Part shown: one piece after another, positions 22,928 through 32,040 of the stretch | How positions within the stretch are numbered: the stretch's first letter is position 1 | How the letters are laid out: each line of letters begins with the position of its first letter | NCBI RefSeq assembly: GCF_022758295.1 | Contig: NZ_JALDWJ010000003.1 | Coordinates: 186,001-250,000, forward strand | DNA length: 64,000 nt | From: Lysobacter sp. CFH 32150 | GTDB taxonomy: Bacteria > Pseudomonadota > Gammaproteobacteria > Xanthomonadales > Xanthomonadaceae | Direction of reading: 5' to 3' | Program-made: the position numbers and the translations under genes | The notes under the pieces: model-generated | Seen by the model: only the letters and a program-made list of their open reading frames with translations | What the model was told of the DNA's origin: nothing | Database searches by the model: none

Positions 22928-23534
22928 GCGTTGCGAGTGTGCGATAGCGCATGTCCAGCGCCGCGACATGCGCATCCAGCCGCTGCAGCGGTCCGTCGTT
23001 GACGATCACGTCATCCGCGATCGATAGCCGCTGCCGGCGGTCGGCCTGTGCGGCCAGCATCCGCTCGGCCAGTGCAACATCGATGCCATCGCGCTGCACC
23101 AGACGGGCAAGTTGCGTTTCACGCGATGCATCGACGACGAGGATCCTGTCGAGCCAGGCATAGGCTGCGCGAGCTCCCCCTTCGGTCAACAAGGGGATCG
23201 CGGCGATGGCGTATCGGCCTGGCGCGGCCGCGCACTCGCGGCGCAGTTGCGCGCGCACGTGGGGATGGACGATCGCTTCCAGTCGTCGGCGTGCGTCTGT
23301 ATCGGCGAACACGCGCTGGCGCATCGCGACGCGATCGAGACTGCCATCGTCGGCGAGTACTTCCGTGCCGAACGTCGCCGTCACTTCGGCCAGACCCGGT
23401 GAACCGGGCGCAACTGCGGCGCGCGCGGCCAAGTCGGCGTCGGCCACGAATACGCCCAGGGCCTCGAAGCGTCGTGTGACTTCGCTCTTGCCCGAAGCCA
23501 CGCCGCCGGTGACGCCGACGATATAGTCGCTCAT
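22914..23534 (-). CDS. coaE: Dephospho-CoA kinase CoaE
   Basis: 206 residues, the final step of coenzyme A synthesis. The P-loop GGVASGKS is at 10-17, and the family motifs DADLAAR, HPHVR and the lid region follow. It ends in TAG at 22914, overlapping the convergent Nudix-ThiE gene by 14 bases. It lies 53 bases downstream of pilD, an arrangement (pilD-coaE) conserved in gammaproteobacteria. Confidence 0.98.
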   Translation of the reverse strand: MSDYIVGVTGGVASGKSEVTRRFEALGVFVADADLAARAAVAPGSPGLAEVTATFGTEVLADDGSLDRVAMRQRVFADTDARRRLEAIVHPHVRAQLRRECAAAPGRYAIAAIPLLTEGGARAAYAWLDRILVVDASRETQLARLVQRDGIDVALAERMLAAQADRRQRLSIADDVIVNDGPLQRLDAHVAALDMRYRTLATLSTS

Positions 23535-23587
23535 ATGTGCTTTTTAGCGGCCCACTCGAGGTGGGACAAGCTTGCCAGGGCGCAGTG

Positions 23588-24451
23588 CTATTTGAGGCCC
23601 GACAACTGCAGGTAGCCGTCGATCAGCGCCTGTCCCCAGAAGAACGTGACCCAGCCGGCAATGGCGAGGTACGGACCAAACGGGATCGGGGTGGCGCGAT
23701 CGCGCCCCTTCGCCGCCAGCCAGATCGAGCCGATGATGGCGCCAACCAGCGATGACAGCAGCAGGATCGGCAGGACTCCCTTGAGGCCGACCCAGGCGCC
23801 GAGTGCCGCTAGCAGCTTGAAGTCGCCGTGGCCCATGCCTTCCTTGCCGGTCAACTGCTTGAACACCCAATACACCGACCAGAGGCTGAAATAGCCGGCC
23901 ATCGCCCCGAGCAGCGCGGCCTTCGGTCCCATGTACAGGTTCTCGACGCTCGCGATCAGGCCCAGCCACAGCAAAGGCAGGGTGAGCTGGTCGGGCAACA
24001 GCTTGGTGCGCAGGTCGATGCCGGTCAGCGCCACAAGGAAACAGGACAGCAGGATCGCGCCGAAGCCCTGCCAGCCGAAGCCGAAGCGCCAGACGCAGGC
24101 GAGGAACAGCAGCATCGTCAGCAGTTCCACCAGCGGATACTGCAGCGAAATGTGGGTGCCGCAGCCGCGGCAGCGCCCGCGCTGGATCAGGTAACTGACA
24201 ACCGGGATGTTCTCGTACCACGACAGCACGCGTTTGCAGTGCGGACAGTGCGAGCGTTCGACAACGATGCCGGGCGGCGGCGGGTCGTAAACCTCCGGCT
24301 CGCCGAGGATCTCGCGGCTATCGCGTTGCCACTGCCATTCCAGCCGCCTGGGCAGGCGCAGGATCACCACGTTGAGGAAGCTGCCGACAAGCAGCCCAAG
24401 TCCGGCCGCGGCAGGAAAGCCGAGGCCGGGGTTCTGGTCGAGGAAGGCCAT
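23588..24451 (-). CDS. pilD: Type IV prepilin peptidase/N-methyltransferase PilD
   Basis: 287 residues, polytopic membrane protein. It cleaves prepilin leaders and methylates the new N-terminal Phe. The zinc-binding tetracysteine C69-xx-C72...C94-xx-C97 is intact. The two aspartyl-protease residues are D146 (TGIDLRTKLLPD) and D210 (GMGHGDFKLL). It would process PilA (44203-44673) encoded in this window. It is 15 bases downstream of pilC. Confidence 0.98.
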   Translation of the reverse strand: MAFLDQNPGLGFPAAAGLGLLVGSFLNVVILRLPRRLEWQWQRDSREILGEPEVYDPPPPGIVVERSHCPHCKRVLSWYENIPVVSYLIQRGRCRGCGTHISLQYPLVELLTMLLFLACVWRFGFGWQGFGAILLSCFLVALTGIDLRTKLLPDQLTLPLLWLGLIASVENLYMGPKAALLGAMAGYFSLWSVYWVFKQLTGKEGMGHGDFKLLAALGAWVGLKGVLPILLLSSLVGAIIGSIWLAAKGRDRATPIPFGPYLAIAGWVTFFWGQALIDGYLQLSGLK

Positions 24452-24466
24452 GCTTTCTTGCGGCCC

Positions 24467-25741
24467 TTACACGACTGCCGCGAGCTTGAAGATCGGCAGG
24501 TACATGGCAATCACCATGCTGCCGACGATCACGCCCAGCATCACCACAATGATGGGCTCGATCAGGCTGGCCAACGCATCGACCGCATTGTTGACCTCTT
24601 GCTCGTAGTACTCGGCGACCTTGTACAGCATGGTGTCGAGCGCGCCAGCCTCCTCGCCGATCGCGGTCATCTGCACCACCATGTGCGGAAACAGGTTGGT
24701 CTGCTTCATCGCCATGTTGACCTGGTAACCGACTGCAACGTCGTCGCGAATCCGCAGCACGGCTTTTTCATAGACGGTGTTGCCGCAAGCGCCGGAAACC
24801 GTGTCCAGTGCTTCCACCAACGGCACGCCAGCACTGAAGGTAACCGCCAGGGTGCGGGAGAAGCGGGCGAGCGCAGCGTTGTGCATGATCTGGCCGATCA
24901 CCGGCATCCTCAGTATCAACCGATCGAGGAAGTGCGAGAACGCTATCGAGCGCTTCTTGGCCATGATGAACGCGATTCCGCTTCCGACCACCGTCAACAG
25001 GATCACCCACCACCAGGCGACCATGAACCTGCTGAAGCCGATGATCAATTTGGTGAAGGCGGGCAGATCAGCGCCGAAATTCTTGAACACTTCCTCGAAT
25101 TGCGGGACCACGAACACGAGCAGAATCGCACTGACTATCAGCGCCACCGCGATGACCATGGCAGGGTAGAACATCGCTTTCTTGATCTTGCCCTTGAGGG
25201 CTTCGATGTTTTCCTTGTAGGTCGCGATCGTTTCGAGGACGGTATCGAGTACGCCGGCCGATTCGCCGGCCTTGACCAGGTTGCGGAAGAGCTCGTCGAA
25301 CTGGACCGGATGCTTGCCCAACGCCTCCGATAGTGACGAACCACTCTCGATGTCGGACCGGATGCTGTTGACCAGATCGCGCATCTTTGGATTCTTCTGG
25401 CCGCCGGAAATGATTTCCATCGCGGTCACGATCGGCACGCCGGACTTCAGCATGGTGGCGATCTGTCGGCTGAATACTGCGATGTCCTTCGCCGTGATGC
25501 GCTTGCCGGTACTGCCGAACAAGGGCTTCGGCTTCGGTTTGACCATGGTCGGGGTGATGCCCTGCTTGCGCAGTTCGGCACGCAGCAGGTTGGGGCTCTT
25601 CGCCGCCTGCTCACCCTTCATCTTGGTTCCGCGCTTGTCATTGCCCTCCCACACGAACGTGGTCAGCGGGTCGGGACGGCGGACGGCCCGGGGAGTGGCG
25701 GCCTTCGCTGCGGTCTTTGCGGCGGATCGAGTCACGGCCAT
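24467..25741 (-). CDS. pilC: Type IV pilus inner-membrane platform protein PilC
   Basis: 424 residues. Two repeated GspF/PilC domains are visible, each with the motif F-R-x-L around helix bundles (IAVFSRQIATMLKSGVPI and ALARFSRTLAVTFSAGVPL), with three transmembrane helices. It forms the platform that couples PilB ATPase motion to pilin assembly. An Ala/Lys/Arg-rich N-terminal tail of about 35 residues precedes the domain. It lies between pilB and pilD. Confidence 0.98.
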   Translation of the reverse strand: MAVTRSAAKTAAKAATPRAVRRPDPLTTFVWEGNDKRGTKMKGEQAAKSPNLLRAELRKQGITPTMVKPKPKPLFGSTGKRITAKDIAVFSRQIATMLKSGVPIVTAMEIISGGQKNPKMRDLVNSIRSDIESGSSLSEALGKHPVQFDELFRNLVKAGESAGVLDTVLETIATYKENIEALKGKIKKAMFYPAMVIAVALIVSAILLVFVVPQFEEVFKNFGADLPAFTKLIIGFSRFMVAWWWVILLTVVGSGIAFIMAKKRSIAFSHFLDRLILRMPVIGQIMHNAALARFSRTLAVTFSAGVPLVEALDTVSGACGNTVYEKAVLRIRDDVAVGYQVNMAMKQTNLFPHMVVQMTAIGEEAGALDTMLYKVAEYYEQEVNNAVDALASLIEPIIVVMLGVIVGSMVIAMYLPIFKLAAVV

Positions 25742-25834
25742 GGGCGAATTTCCTGTGCTGTATGCAGTGCGGAGACGGTATCAGTTACGAATGGTGATCG
25801 TTGCGGGCGTCCCGCACCGAGGGTTTTCATCGCA

Positions 25835-27559
25835 TCAGTCCTTGGTCACGCGGTTGATCTCGGCGAGGCTCGTGAGACCGTTCTTCACTTTGAGCAGGGC
25901 TGATGCGCGCAGGTCCTTTACCCCGGCCTGCTTGGAGGCTTCTGTGATCTGCAGCACATTGCCGCCGGCGAGCACGATGTCCTGGATCTCATCGGACATC
26001 GGCATCACCTGATAGATGCCTGTGCGACCCTTGTAGCCCTCGGTGCAGTCGGGGCAGCCGACCGCATCGTAGATCTTCAGCCCGGCATGGATCTCGTCGG
26101 CGGTGAACCCCTCGGCGAGCAGCGCATGGTCGGGCAGGTGCACTTCGCGCTTGCAGTCGTGCAGGCGACGGGCGAGGCGCTGGGCGATCACGAGTGAGAT
26201 CGACGAAGTGATGTTGTAGGGCGCCACACCCATGTTCATCAGGCGCGCGATGGTCTGCGGCGCGTCGTTGGTATGTACCGTCGACAGCACCATGTGACCG
26301 GTCTGCGCGGCCTTGATCGCAATTTCGGCCGTTTCCAAGTCGCGGATTTCGCCGACCATGATCACGTCCGGATCCTGGCGCAGGAACGAGCGCAGCGCAG
26401 CGGCGAAGGTCATGCCGCGCTTGACGTTCATCTGCACCTGGTTGATACCCGGCATGCGGATTTCGACCGGATCCTCGACGGTGGAAATGTTGCGGTGATC
26501 GTCGTTGAGGATGCCGAGCGCGGTATACAGCGACACGGTCTTGCCGGAGCCGGTCGGGCCGGTCACCAGCACCATGCCATAGGGCTTCTGCACTGCCTCA
26601 AGGAACAGGTTTTTCTGTTCCTCCTCGTAGCCGAGCTTGTCGATGCCGAGCTTGACCGCGCCGCCGTCGAGGATACGCAGCACCACCTTTTCGCCGAACA
26701 GGGTTGGCAGGGTGCTGACACGGAAGTCGATCTGCTTGGTCTTGGACAGGTTGAGCTTGATGCGACCGTCCTGCGGTATGCGTTTTTCGGCGATGTCGAG
26801 TTGCGCCATGACCTTCAAACGGGCAGCGATGCGCAGGTGCAGCTTCACCGGCACCTTGGCGACCTGCTTGAGCAGGCCGTCGATGCGCAGGCGCACGCGG
26901 AATTCGGTTTCGTAGGGTTCGAAGTGGATGTCCGAGGCACCACGGCGGATCGCGTCCACCAGGACCTTGTTGATGAACTTGACGACTGGGGTGTCGTCGC
27001 CCTTGGCGTCGACGCCGGTGTCGGCACTCAGGTCTTCCTCACCGCCGCTGACCTGGAGGCCTTCCAGCCCCTCGTCATCGGAGACAGCATCGCCCAGCGC
27101 ATCGGCCGACTCCAGCCACGAGTCAAGCGTGCGACGGATGCGGTCTTCGTCGACCAGGATGGGTTCCACCACCAGGTTGGTGTGGAACTTGATCTCGTCC
27201 AGCGCGTGGCTGTTGGTCGGATCGGTCACGCCGACGAACAGGCGCCCGCCGCGTTTGAACAACGGCAGGGCATTGTGCTTCCGCACGAGTTCTTCGCTGA
27301 CCAGCTTGATCGCGCTTTGAGCCGGGTCGAGCGCCGAGACGTCGAAAATCGGCATGCCGAACTCTGCGGAATTGGCCGCGGCCAACTGCGCTGGACTGAC
27401 CAGCCTCTTCTCCGCCATGAACGTCGCCAGCGGCTTGCGCTCGCGGGTAGCGCTCTCCATGGCGTCGCGGGCGACGCCTTCCTCAAGTGCGCCGTCCAGC
27501 ACCAAACGCCGGGCGATGCCGGTGATGCCCACCAGATTGGCAGTCGCGACGGTTGCCAT
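25835..27559 (-). CDS. pilB: Type IV pilus extension ATPase PilB
   Basis: 574 residues, hexameric secretion ATPase powering pilus extension. It has an N-terminal MshEN/T2SE-like domain, Walker A GPTGSGKT (334-341), an Asp box, and the C-terminal CPDCTEGYKGR zinc-finger half. Only one cysteine (RRLHDCKR) is seen in the first half of the zinc site, so three of the usual four are present. Start ATG 27559 has AGGGG eight bases upstream. ATG at 27565 is two codons earlier but too close to that site. It is divergent from the glycan genes. Confidence 0.97.
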   Translation of the reverse strand: MATVATANLVGITGIARRLVLDGALEEGVARDAMESATRERKPLATFMAEKRLVSPAQLAAANSAEFGMPIFDVSALDPAQSAIKLVSEELVRKHNALPLFKRGGRLFVGVTDPTNSHALDEIKFHTNLVVEPILVDEDRIRRTLDSWLESADALGDAVSDDEGLEGLQVSGGEEDLSADTGVDAKGDDTPVVKFINKVLVDAIRRGASDIHFEPYETEFRVRLRIDGLLKQVAKVPVKLHLRIAARLKVMAQLDIAEKRIPQDGRIKLNLSKTKQIDFRVSTLPTLFGEKVVLRILDGGAVKLGIDKLGYEEEQKNLFLEAVQKPYGMVLVTGPTGSGKTVSLYTALGILNDDHRNISTVEDPVEIRMPGINQVQMNVKRGMTFAAALRSFLRQDPDVIMVGEIRDLETAEIAIKAAQTGHMVLSTVHTNDAPQTIARLMNMGVAPYNITSSISLVIAQRLARRLHDCKREVHLPDHALLAEGFTADEIHAGLKIYDAVGCPDCTEGYKGRTGIYQVMPMSDEIQDIVLAGGNVLQITEASKQAGVKDLRASALLKVKNGLTSLAEINRVTKD

Positions 27560-27586
27560 CGCCATGTCCCCTAGTTTCCCACGCCG

Positions 27587-27614
27587 ACTGTACCGCAAAC
27601 CCTCATTAACACAA
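27587..27614 (-). promoter_or_regulatory. Candidate pilB promoter
   Basis: On the minus strand TTGTGT (27614-27609) and TACAGT (27592-27587) are 16 bp apart, 28 bases before the pilB start. The match is moderate, and the region is clearly AT-richer than the flanking genes. Confidence 0.35.
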
Positions 27615-27652
27615 CGGATCGCCGTCTCTTTTCCGGACGTGAATTCACGGTA

Positions 27653-27669
27653 CCCTTTCACGGAAAGGG
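27653..27669 (+). repeat. Inverted repeat covering the Shine-Dalgarno of the first glycan gene
   Basis: CCCTTTC and GAAAGGG form a 7-bp stem with a 3-base loop, ending 8 bases before the ATG at 27678. The right arm contains the start of the ribosome-binding purine tract (AAGGGGAGG). The heptamer TTCACGG also occurs twice at a 13-bp interval (27644 and 27657). Confidence 0.5.
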
Positions 27670-27677
27670 GAGGCTGT

Positions 27678-28529
27678 ATGCGCGTTTCGGTGATCCTGCC
27701 AGCCAAGAACGAAGTCGAGGGGCTGCGGCGGACCCTGCCAGCGCTACGGGCTGTGCTGCCCACGGCGGAAGTGATCGTGGTCGACGATGGCTCTACCGAC
27801 GCCACCGCGGCCGTGGCCTCCGAACTTGGTGCGGGCGTCCTGTCCGCACCTTACTCGATGGGCAACGGCGCGGCGATCAAGCGCGGCACCCGTGCTGCCA
27901 CCGGCGATATCCTCGTATTCATGGACGCCGACGGCCAGCACGATCCGGCGCAGATCCCGCAGCTGCTGGAACGGATCGAAGCCGGCTTCGACATGGCCGT
28001 GGGAGCGCGCGGCGCGGACGGGCAAGCCAATGCCGGGCGCGGATTGGCCAACGCGTTGTACAACCGCCTCGCCAGCTGGATGACCGGTCACCGCGTCGCC
28101 GACCTGACCTCGGGTTTCCGCGCGGTACGTGCCGACAAATTTCGCGAGTTCCTGCACCTGTTGCCGAATGGGTTCAGTTACCCCACTACTTGCACCATGG
28201 CTTTCTTCCGAAGCGCTTATCCCGTCAGCTACGTACCTGTGGCGGTCGCGCAGCGCATCGGCCGCAGCCATATCCGTCCATTGCGCGACGGTCTGCGTTT
28301 CTTGTTGATTATCTTCAGGATCGCCACGCTGTACTCGCCACTGAAACTTTTCGCGCCAGTCGGATTTCTGTTTTTCCTGCTCGGTGCGGGCTATTACGGC
28401 TGGACTTTCACTACATCGGGTCGTTTTACCAACATGAGTGCGTTGTTGCTCAGCGCCGCCGTCATCGTCTTCCTGATCGGGTTGGTCTCGGAGCAGATCA
28501 CGGCATTGACCTATCGCCGGCATGATTGA
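27678..28529 (+). CDS. GT2 glycosyltransferase, polyprenyl-phosphate sugar synthase type
   Basis: 283 residues. N-terminal GT2 domain with SVILPAKNEVEGL, VDDGSTDAT and the metal-binding MDADGQHDP, followed by two C-terminal transmembrane helices (about 218-268). This is the layout of dolichol-phosphate-mannose synthase and bactoprenol glucosyltransferases, which load a sugar from a nucleotide donor onto a polyprenyl phosphate. Such donors feed GT-C enzymes, two of which are encoded at 40184-44120. The sugar is unknown. It is the first gene of the plus-strand glycan run, divergent from pilB. Confidence 0.85.
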   Translation: MRVSVILPAKNEVEGLRRTLPALRAVLPTAEVIVVDDGSTDATAAVASELGAGVLSAPYSMGNGAAIKRGTRAATGDILVFMDADGQHDPAQIPQLLERIEAGFDMAVGARGADGQANAGRGLANALYNRLASWMTGHRVADLTSGFRAVRADKFREFLHLLPNGFSYPTTCTMAFFRSAYPVSYVPVAVAQRIGRSHIRPLRDGLRFLLIIFRIATLYSPLKLFAPVGFLFFLLGAGYYGWTFTTSGRFTNMSALLLSAAVIVFLIGLVSEQITALTYRRHD

Positions 28530-28622
28530 ACCAGACGCGCAGATGCAGGGCGACGGGCTGCCTGTTTGGATACGGGTTCGGAGGGGGTTGGGCGGCCATC
28601 GCCGGGTCATGGCGGTGTGATC

Positions 28623-29600
28623 ATGAAGGTGCAGGTCTTCATACCCACCTTCAATCGGTCGGAGCGGCTAGCCAAGGCGGTTGCAAGCGTCCTGGGCCAG
28701 ACCTTCAGCGACGTGGAAGTCGTGGTGCTCGACAACCATTCCACGGACGATACGCCGGTGGTCATGGCATCACTGATGGCTTCCGACCACAGGGTGAGGC
28801 TGGTACGGCACGCGGAGAACATCGGAATGATGGCCAATTTCAATGCCATCCAAGGTCTTGCGAACAGCGACTTCTTCACCGTGCTCACCGATGACGACGA
28901 ATACGAGCCCTGTTTCATCGAAACCGCCATGCAGTGCTTCGCGGGCCATCAAAGTGCAGGGTTCGTGGCCTGCAACGCTCCGACCCGCATCGACGGCCAG
29001 GTAGTCAAGAGCCAGCTCGATTACTGGCGGGAAGGTTTTTACAAGTCGGGCAGTGCCGTATCGAAGTGTTTGCTGGGGCATTACCCATTGGTCACCAACT
29101 GCCTCTTCCGGGCAGAGACGAAGGGCGACTTCTACTTCGACCCGGCTCTTGGCATCGTCAGTGATGGGTTGCTGCTGACCTGCATGTTTGCCAAGTACGA
29201 TGCCGTCATCAGCAAGACGGTGACCGGGTACTGGGACAATCACGGCGGGAACGCATCTTCAGTCCACCGGCTGGACCCGGCAGCCCTGGTCGACGCAGCG
29301 ATCACCGAGGCAAGGCTGTACCGTGAGTTCTGCGGGAGGAACGGAATTCCGGTGCGAGGCCGATTGCTCTCCTGGTTCAAGCAGGCGCTTACGGTTTTGG
29401 TGGCGGCAGACAAATCCAGTTTCGAGCATGTCCATTCCCATAGCCTGATGCAGCAGCGTTTTGGCTGGGCATCGATGCTGGTGCTAAGGGGGGTGCACGG
29501 CTCCCGCCTGATCCGCGTGTTTACCTGGGCGCTAGCCATGGGACGCCGGCGTTACACCGCATGGGTTGCACGCCAGTCAGTACGTAACCGCCATGTCTAA
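28623..29600 (+). CDS. GT2 family glycosyltransferase
   Basis: 325 residues. GT-A fold with QVFIPTFNRSERLAKAV at the start, DNHSTDDTP and the metal-binding TDDDEYEP (about 80-105). There are no transmembrane helices, so it should act at the cytoplasmic face on a lipid-linked or other sugar acceptor. The start is ATG 28623, since an upstream extension has no ribosome-binding signal. It lies 93 bases after the preceding gene and 27 before rfbF. Acceptor and donor cannot be predicted. Confidence 0.85.
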   Translation: MKVQVFIPTFNRSERLAKAVASVLGQTFSDVEVVVLDNHSTDDTPVVMASLMASDHRVRLVRHAENIGMMANFNAIQGLANSDFFTVLTDDDEYEPCFIETAMQCFAGHQSAGFVACNAPTRIDGQVVKSQLDYWREGFYKSGSAVSKCLLGHYPLVTNCLFRAETKGDFYFDPALGIVSDGLLLTCMFAKYDAVISKTVTGYWDNHGGNASSVHRLDPAALVDAAITEARLYREFCGRNGIPVRGRLLSWFKQALTVLVAADKSSFEHVHSHSLMQQRFGWASMLVLRGVHGSRLIRVFTWALAMGRRRYTAWVARQSVRNRHV

Positions 29601-29627
29601 GCCACGATCTGTGTTGGGAGAGGACGC

Positions 29628-30398
29628 ATGAAGGCTGTGATTCTTGCCGGTGGTCTTGGCACCCGGATATCCGAAGAAACACATCTCCGGCCCAAGCCGA
29701 TGATCGAGGTCGGCGGTCGGCCGATCCTGTGGCATATCCTCAAAACGTATTCCGCACATGGCGTCAACGAGTTCGTGATCTGTTGTGGCTACAAGGGTTA
29801 CGTCATCAAGGAATATTTTGCCAACTACTTCCTGCACATGTCCGACGTCACCTTCGACATGGCCAGCAATCAGATGCAGGTACATCAGCGTAACGCGGAG
29901 CCCTGGAAGGTGACGCTGGTGGATACCGGCGACGATACGATGACCGGCGGCCGCCTCAGGCGCGTTGCGCGCTACATCCAGGACGAGGACGCGTTCTGTT
30001 TCACCTACGGCGATGGTGTTGCCGATCTCGATATTTCCCGCCAGATTGCTTTCCATCGGGCCCATGGCAAATGGGCGACGGTGACGGCTGTGCAGCCACC
30101 AGGACGCTACGGTGCCCTTCAGATGGATGGACAGAATGTCCTGGGCTTCATGGAAAAGCCGCGTGGTGATGGCGGTCTGATCAACGGTGGTTTCTTTGTC
30201 CTTTCCCCACGCTGCCTCGATCTGATCGAAGGCGATGAAACGAGTTGGGAAGTCCAACCGTTGGCGGAGCTTGCCAGGCTGGGCCAGTTGATGGCGTTCG
30301 AACACCAGGGGTTCTGGCAGCCGATGGATACGCTGCGGGAGAAGACGCTCCTGGAGGACCTCTGGGCAACCGGCAAGGCGCCATGGAAAGTCTGGTGA
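29628..30398 (+). CDS. rfbF: Glucose-1-phosphate cytidylyltransferase
   Basis: 256 residues. It makes CDP-glucose from CTP and glucose 1-phosphate, the entry to CDP-6-deoxysugars. The nucleotidyltransferase signature AVILAGGLGTRISEETHLRPKPM is followed by family motifs GGRPILWHILKTYSAHG and FCFTYGDGVADLD. A strong ribosome site (GGGAGAGGA) precedes the ATG. It is directly followed, with a 16-base overlap, by the dehydratase that uses its product. Confidence 0.96.
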   Translation: MKAVILAGGLGTRISEETHLRPKPMIEVGGRPILWHILKTYSAHGVNEFVICCGYKGYVIKEYFANYFLHMSDVTFDMASNQMQVHQRNAEPWKVTLVDTGDDTMTGGRLRRVARYIQDEDAFCFTYGDGVADLDISRQIAFHRAHGKWATVTAVQPPGRYGALQMDGQNVLGFMEKPRGDGGLINGGFFVLSPRCLDLIEGDETSWEVQPLAELARLGQLMAFEHQGFWQPMDTLREKTLLEDLWATGKAPWKVW

Positions 30399-31480
30399 AA
30401 TCCGGCGCCGGCGTCTGGCGCAACCTGCCGGTTTTCGTCACGGGACATACCGGCTTCAAAGGTGGGTGGCTGGCGCTATGGTTGGAGGAGCTCGGAGCCC
30501 GGGTCCACGGCTATGCACTTGGCCCGCCGAGTCAGCCGGCCCTGTTCGATGCCGCTGGTATCGCATTGGGACTGGCCTCGGATGTGCGCGCCGATCTGGG
30601 AGACCTTCCACGGCTCAAGGCGGCGCTGCACGAAGCGCAGCCGGAGGTGGTCTTCCACCTTGCCGCGCAATCCCTGGTGCGGGAGAGCTATCGCGATCCC
30701 CTTGGCACGCTTGCCACGAACATCATGGGAACGGCCAACCTGCTGGAAGCGGCCCGTGGCATTGCTTCGATCCGCGCCATCGTGGTGGTCACCACCGACA
30801 AGGTCTACGAGAATCGCGAGTGGCAGCAACCTTATCGAGAAGCGGATGCGCTGGGCGGACATGATCCGTACAGCGCCAGCAAGGCCGCCGCGGAGATCGT
30901 GGCCGCGAGCTATCGCGACAGTTTCTTCAACGCCAGAACCGGCCATTCGGCACGCATAGCGACCGCACGGGCAGGCAACGTGATCGGCGGTGGCGACTGG
31001 GCCATCGATCGCCTGATTCCGGATTGCCTGCGTTCGTTTGCGCTCGGCCAGCCAGTGCAGCTGCGTTTTCCCGATGCCGTCCGCCCTTGGCAGCACGTGC
31101 TGGAACCATTGGCGGGTTACTTGAAGCTGGCGGAGCATTTGCTGGCGCCCGATGGCGCCGACTTCGCCCGCGCCTGGAACTTTGGACCCGATGCCGGCGG
31201 CGATGCCACCGTCGGCGAGGTGGCCGAGGAAATTGCGCGACTCTGGGGTGGAAACGCACGCGTGGAGCGCGAGCCTGCCAGCGGGCATCCGCACGAGGCC
31301 GGGTTGCTTCGTCTCGACAGCACGCTCGCACGCGACGAGCTCGGGTGGGCGCCACGCTGGTCGCTGCAGCATGCACTTGCACAGACAGTCGCCTGGCAAC
31401 GTGCCTGGAAGGAGGGCGCGGACATGCACACCTTCGGCCTGGAACAGATCCGCCACTATCTTGCGGATGTCCCGGCATGA
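30383..31480 (+). CDS. rfbG: CDP-glucose 4,6-dehydratase
   Basis: 365 residues, extended short-chain dehydrogenase. It converts CDP-glucose to CDP-4-keto-6-deoxyglucose. The NAD loop TGHTGFKGGWL, the substrate-region motif VTTDKVYEN and the YSASKAAAE active-site Tyr-xxx-Lys are present, all typical of RfbG. The ATG at 30383 lies inside the end of rfbF. A GTG at 30395 overlapping the stop is an alternative. No rfbH (3-dehydrase) follows, so the product does not go to a 3,6-dideoxyhexose within this cluster. Confidence 0.95.
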   Translation: MESLVKSGAGVWRNLPVFVTGHTGFKGGWLALWLEELGARVHGYALGPPSQPALFDAAGIALGLASDVRADLGDLPRLKAALHEAQPEVVFHLAAQSLVRESYRDPLGTLATNIMGTANLLEAARGIASIRAIVVVTTDKVYENREWQQPYREADALGGHDPYSASKAAAEIVAASYRDSFFNARTGHSARIATARAGNVIGGGDWAIDRLIPDCLRSFALGQPVQLRFPDAVRPWQHVLEPLAGYLKLAEHLLAPDGADFARAWNFGPDAGGDATVGEVAEEIARLWGGNARVEREPASGHPHEAGLLRLDSTLARDELGWAPRWSLQHALAQTVAWQRAWKEGADMHTFGLEQIRHYLADVPA

Positions 31481-32040
31481 CGCGTCGTTTCGAAGTGCTT
31501 GATGCGCCGCTTGGCGGGCTCAAGATCATCCAACGCATGCCCATCGGCGACAGTCGTGGCTATCTTGAGCGTCTCTATTGTGCGGACGAATTCGAAGGGT
31601 GCCTTGTGGGGCGGAGTATCGTGCAGATCAATCGTTCGTTGACATTGCGGATGGGCACGGTGCGCGGCATGCATTACCAGCGTTCGCCGCATGCCGAGAC
31701 CAAGTTCGTAAGCTGCCTGCGCGGCGAGGCTTTTGATGTCGCCGTCGATTTGAGGCCCGATTCGCCTACGTTCCGCAGCTGGCATGCAGAAATCCTGTCT
31801 GCCGATAATCATCGGACCATGATGATTCCGGAAGGTTTCGCCCACGGCTTCCAGGCGCTGAGCGACGACTGCGAGCTGCTGTACTTCCACACGGAGGCCT
31901 ACCAGCAGGCGTTCGAGGCCGGCCTGCATCCCGAGGATCCTGGTCTTGCCATCCGCTGGCCGGTTCCCATCGCCGAGATGTCGCCGCGCGATTCCGCGCA
32001 TGCATTCATGACCGAGAATTTTCGCGGGGTGGAGGCATGA
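31477..32040 (+). CDS. dTDP-4-dehydrorhamnose 3,5-epimerase-like protein (RmlC family)
   Basis: 187 residues, one RmlC cupin domain. The catalytic histidine motif GMHYQRSPHAETK, the DVAVDLR strand with the partner Asp, and the IPEGFAHGFQAL motif are conserved. In this context it should epimerise a CDP-4-keto-6-deoxyhexose at C3 and/or C5 rather than a dTDP sugar. It overlaps rfbG (ATGA) and the methyltransferase gene. The exact stereochemistry cannot be read from sequence. Confidence 0.9.
   Translation: MTRRFEVLDAPLGGLKIIQRMPIGDSRGYLERLYCADEFEGCLVGRSIVQINRSLTLRMGTVRGMHYQRSPHAETKFVSCLRGEAFDVAVDLRPDSPTFRSWHAEILSADNHRTMMIPEGFAHGFQALSDDCELLYFHTEAYQQAFEAGLHPEDPGLAIRWPVPIAEMSPRDSAHAFMTENFRGVEA

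Noticed and set aside
29628..31480. Assignment of rfbFG to a 3,6-dideoxyhexose (abequose, tyvelose or similar) pathway
   Set aside because: No rfbH dehydrase or abequose/CDP-paratose synthase follows. The next genes are an epimerase and a C-methyltransferase.
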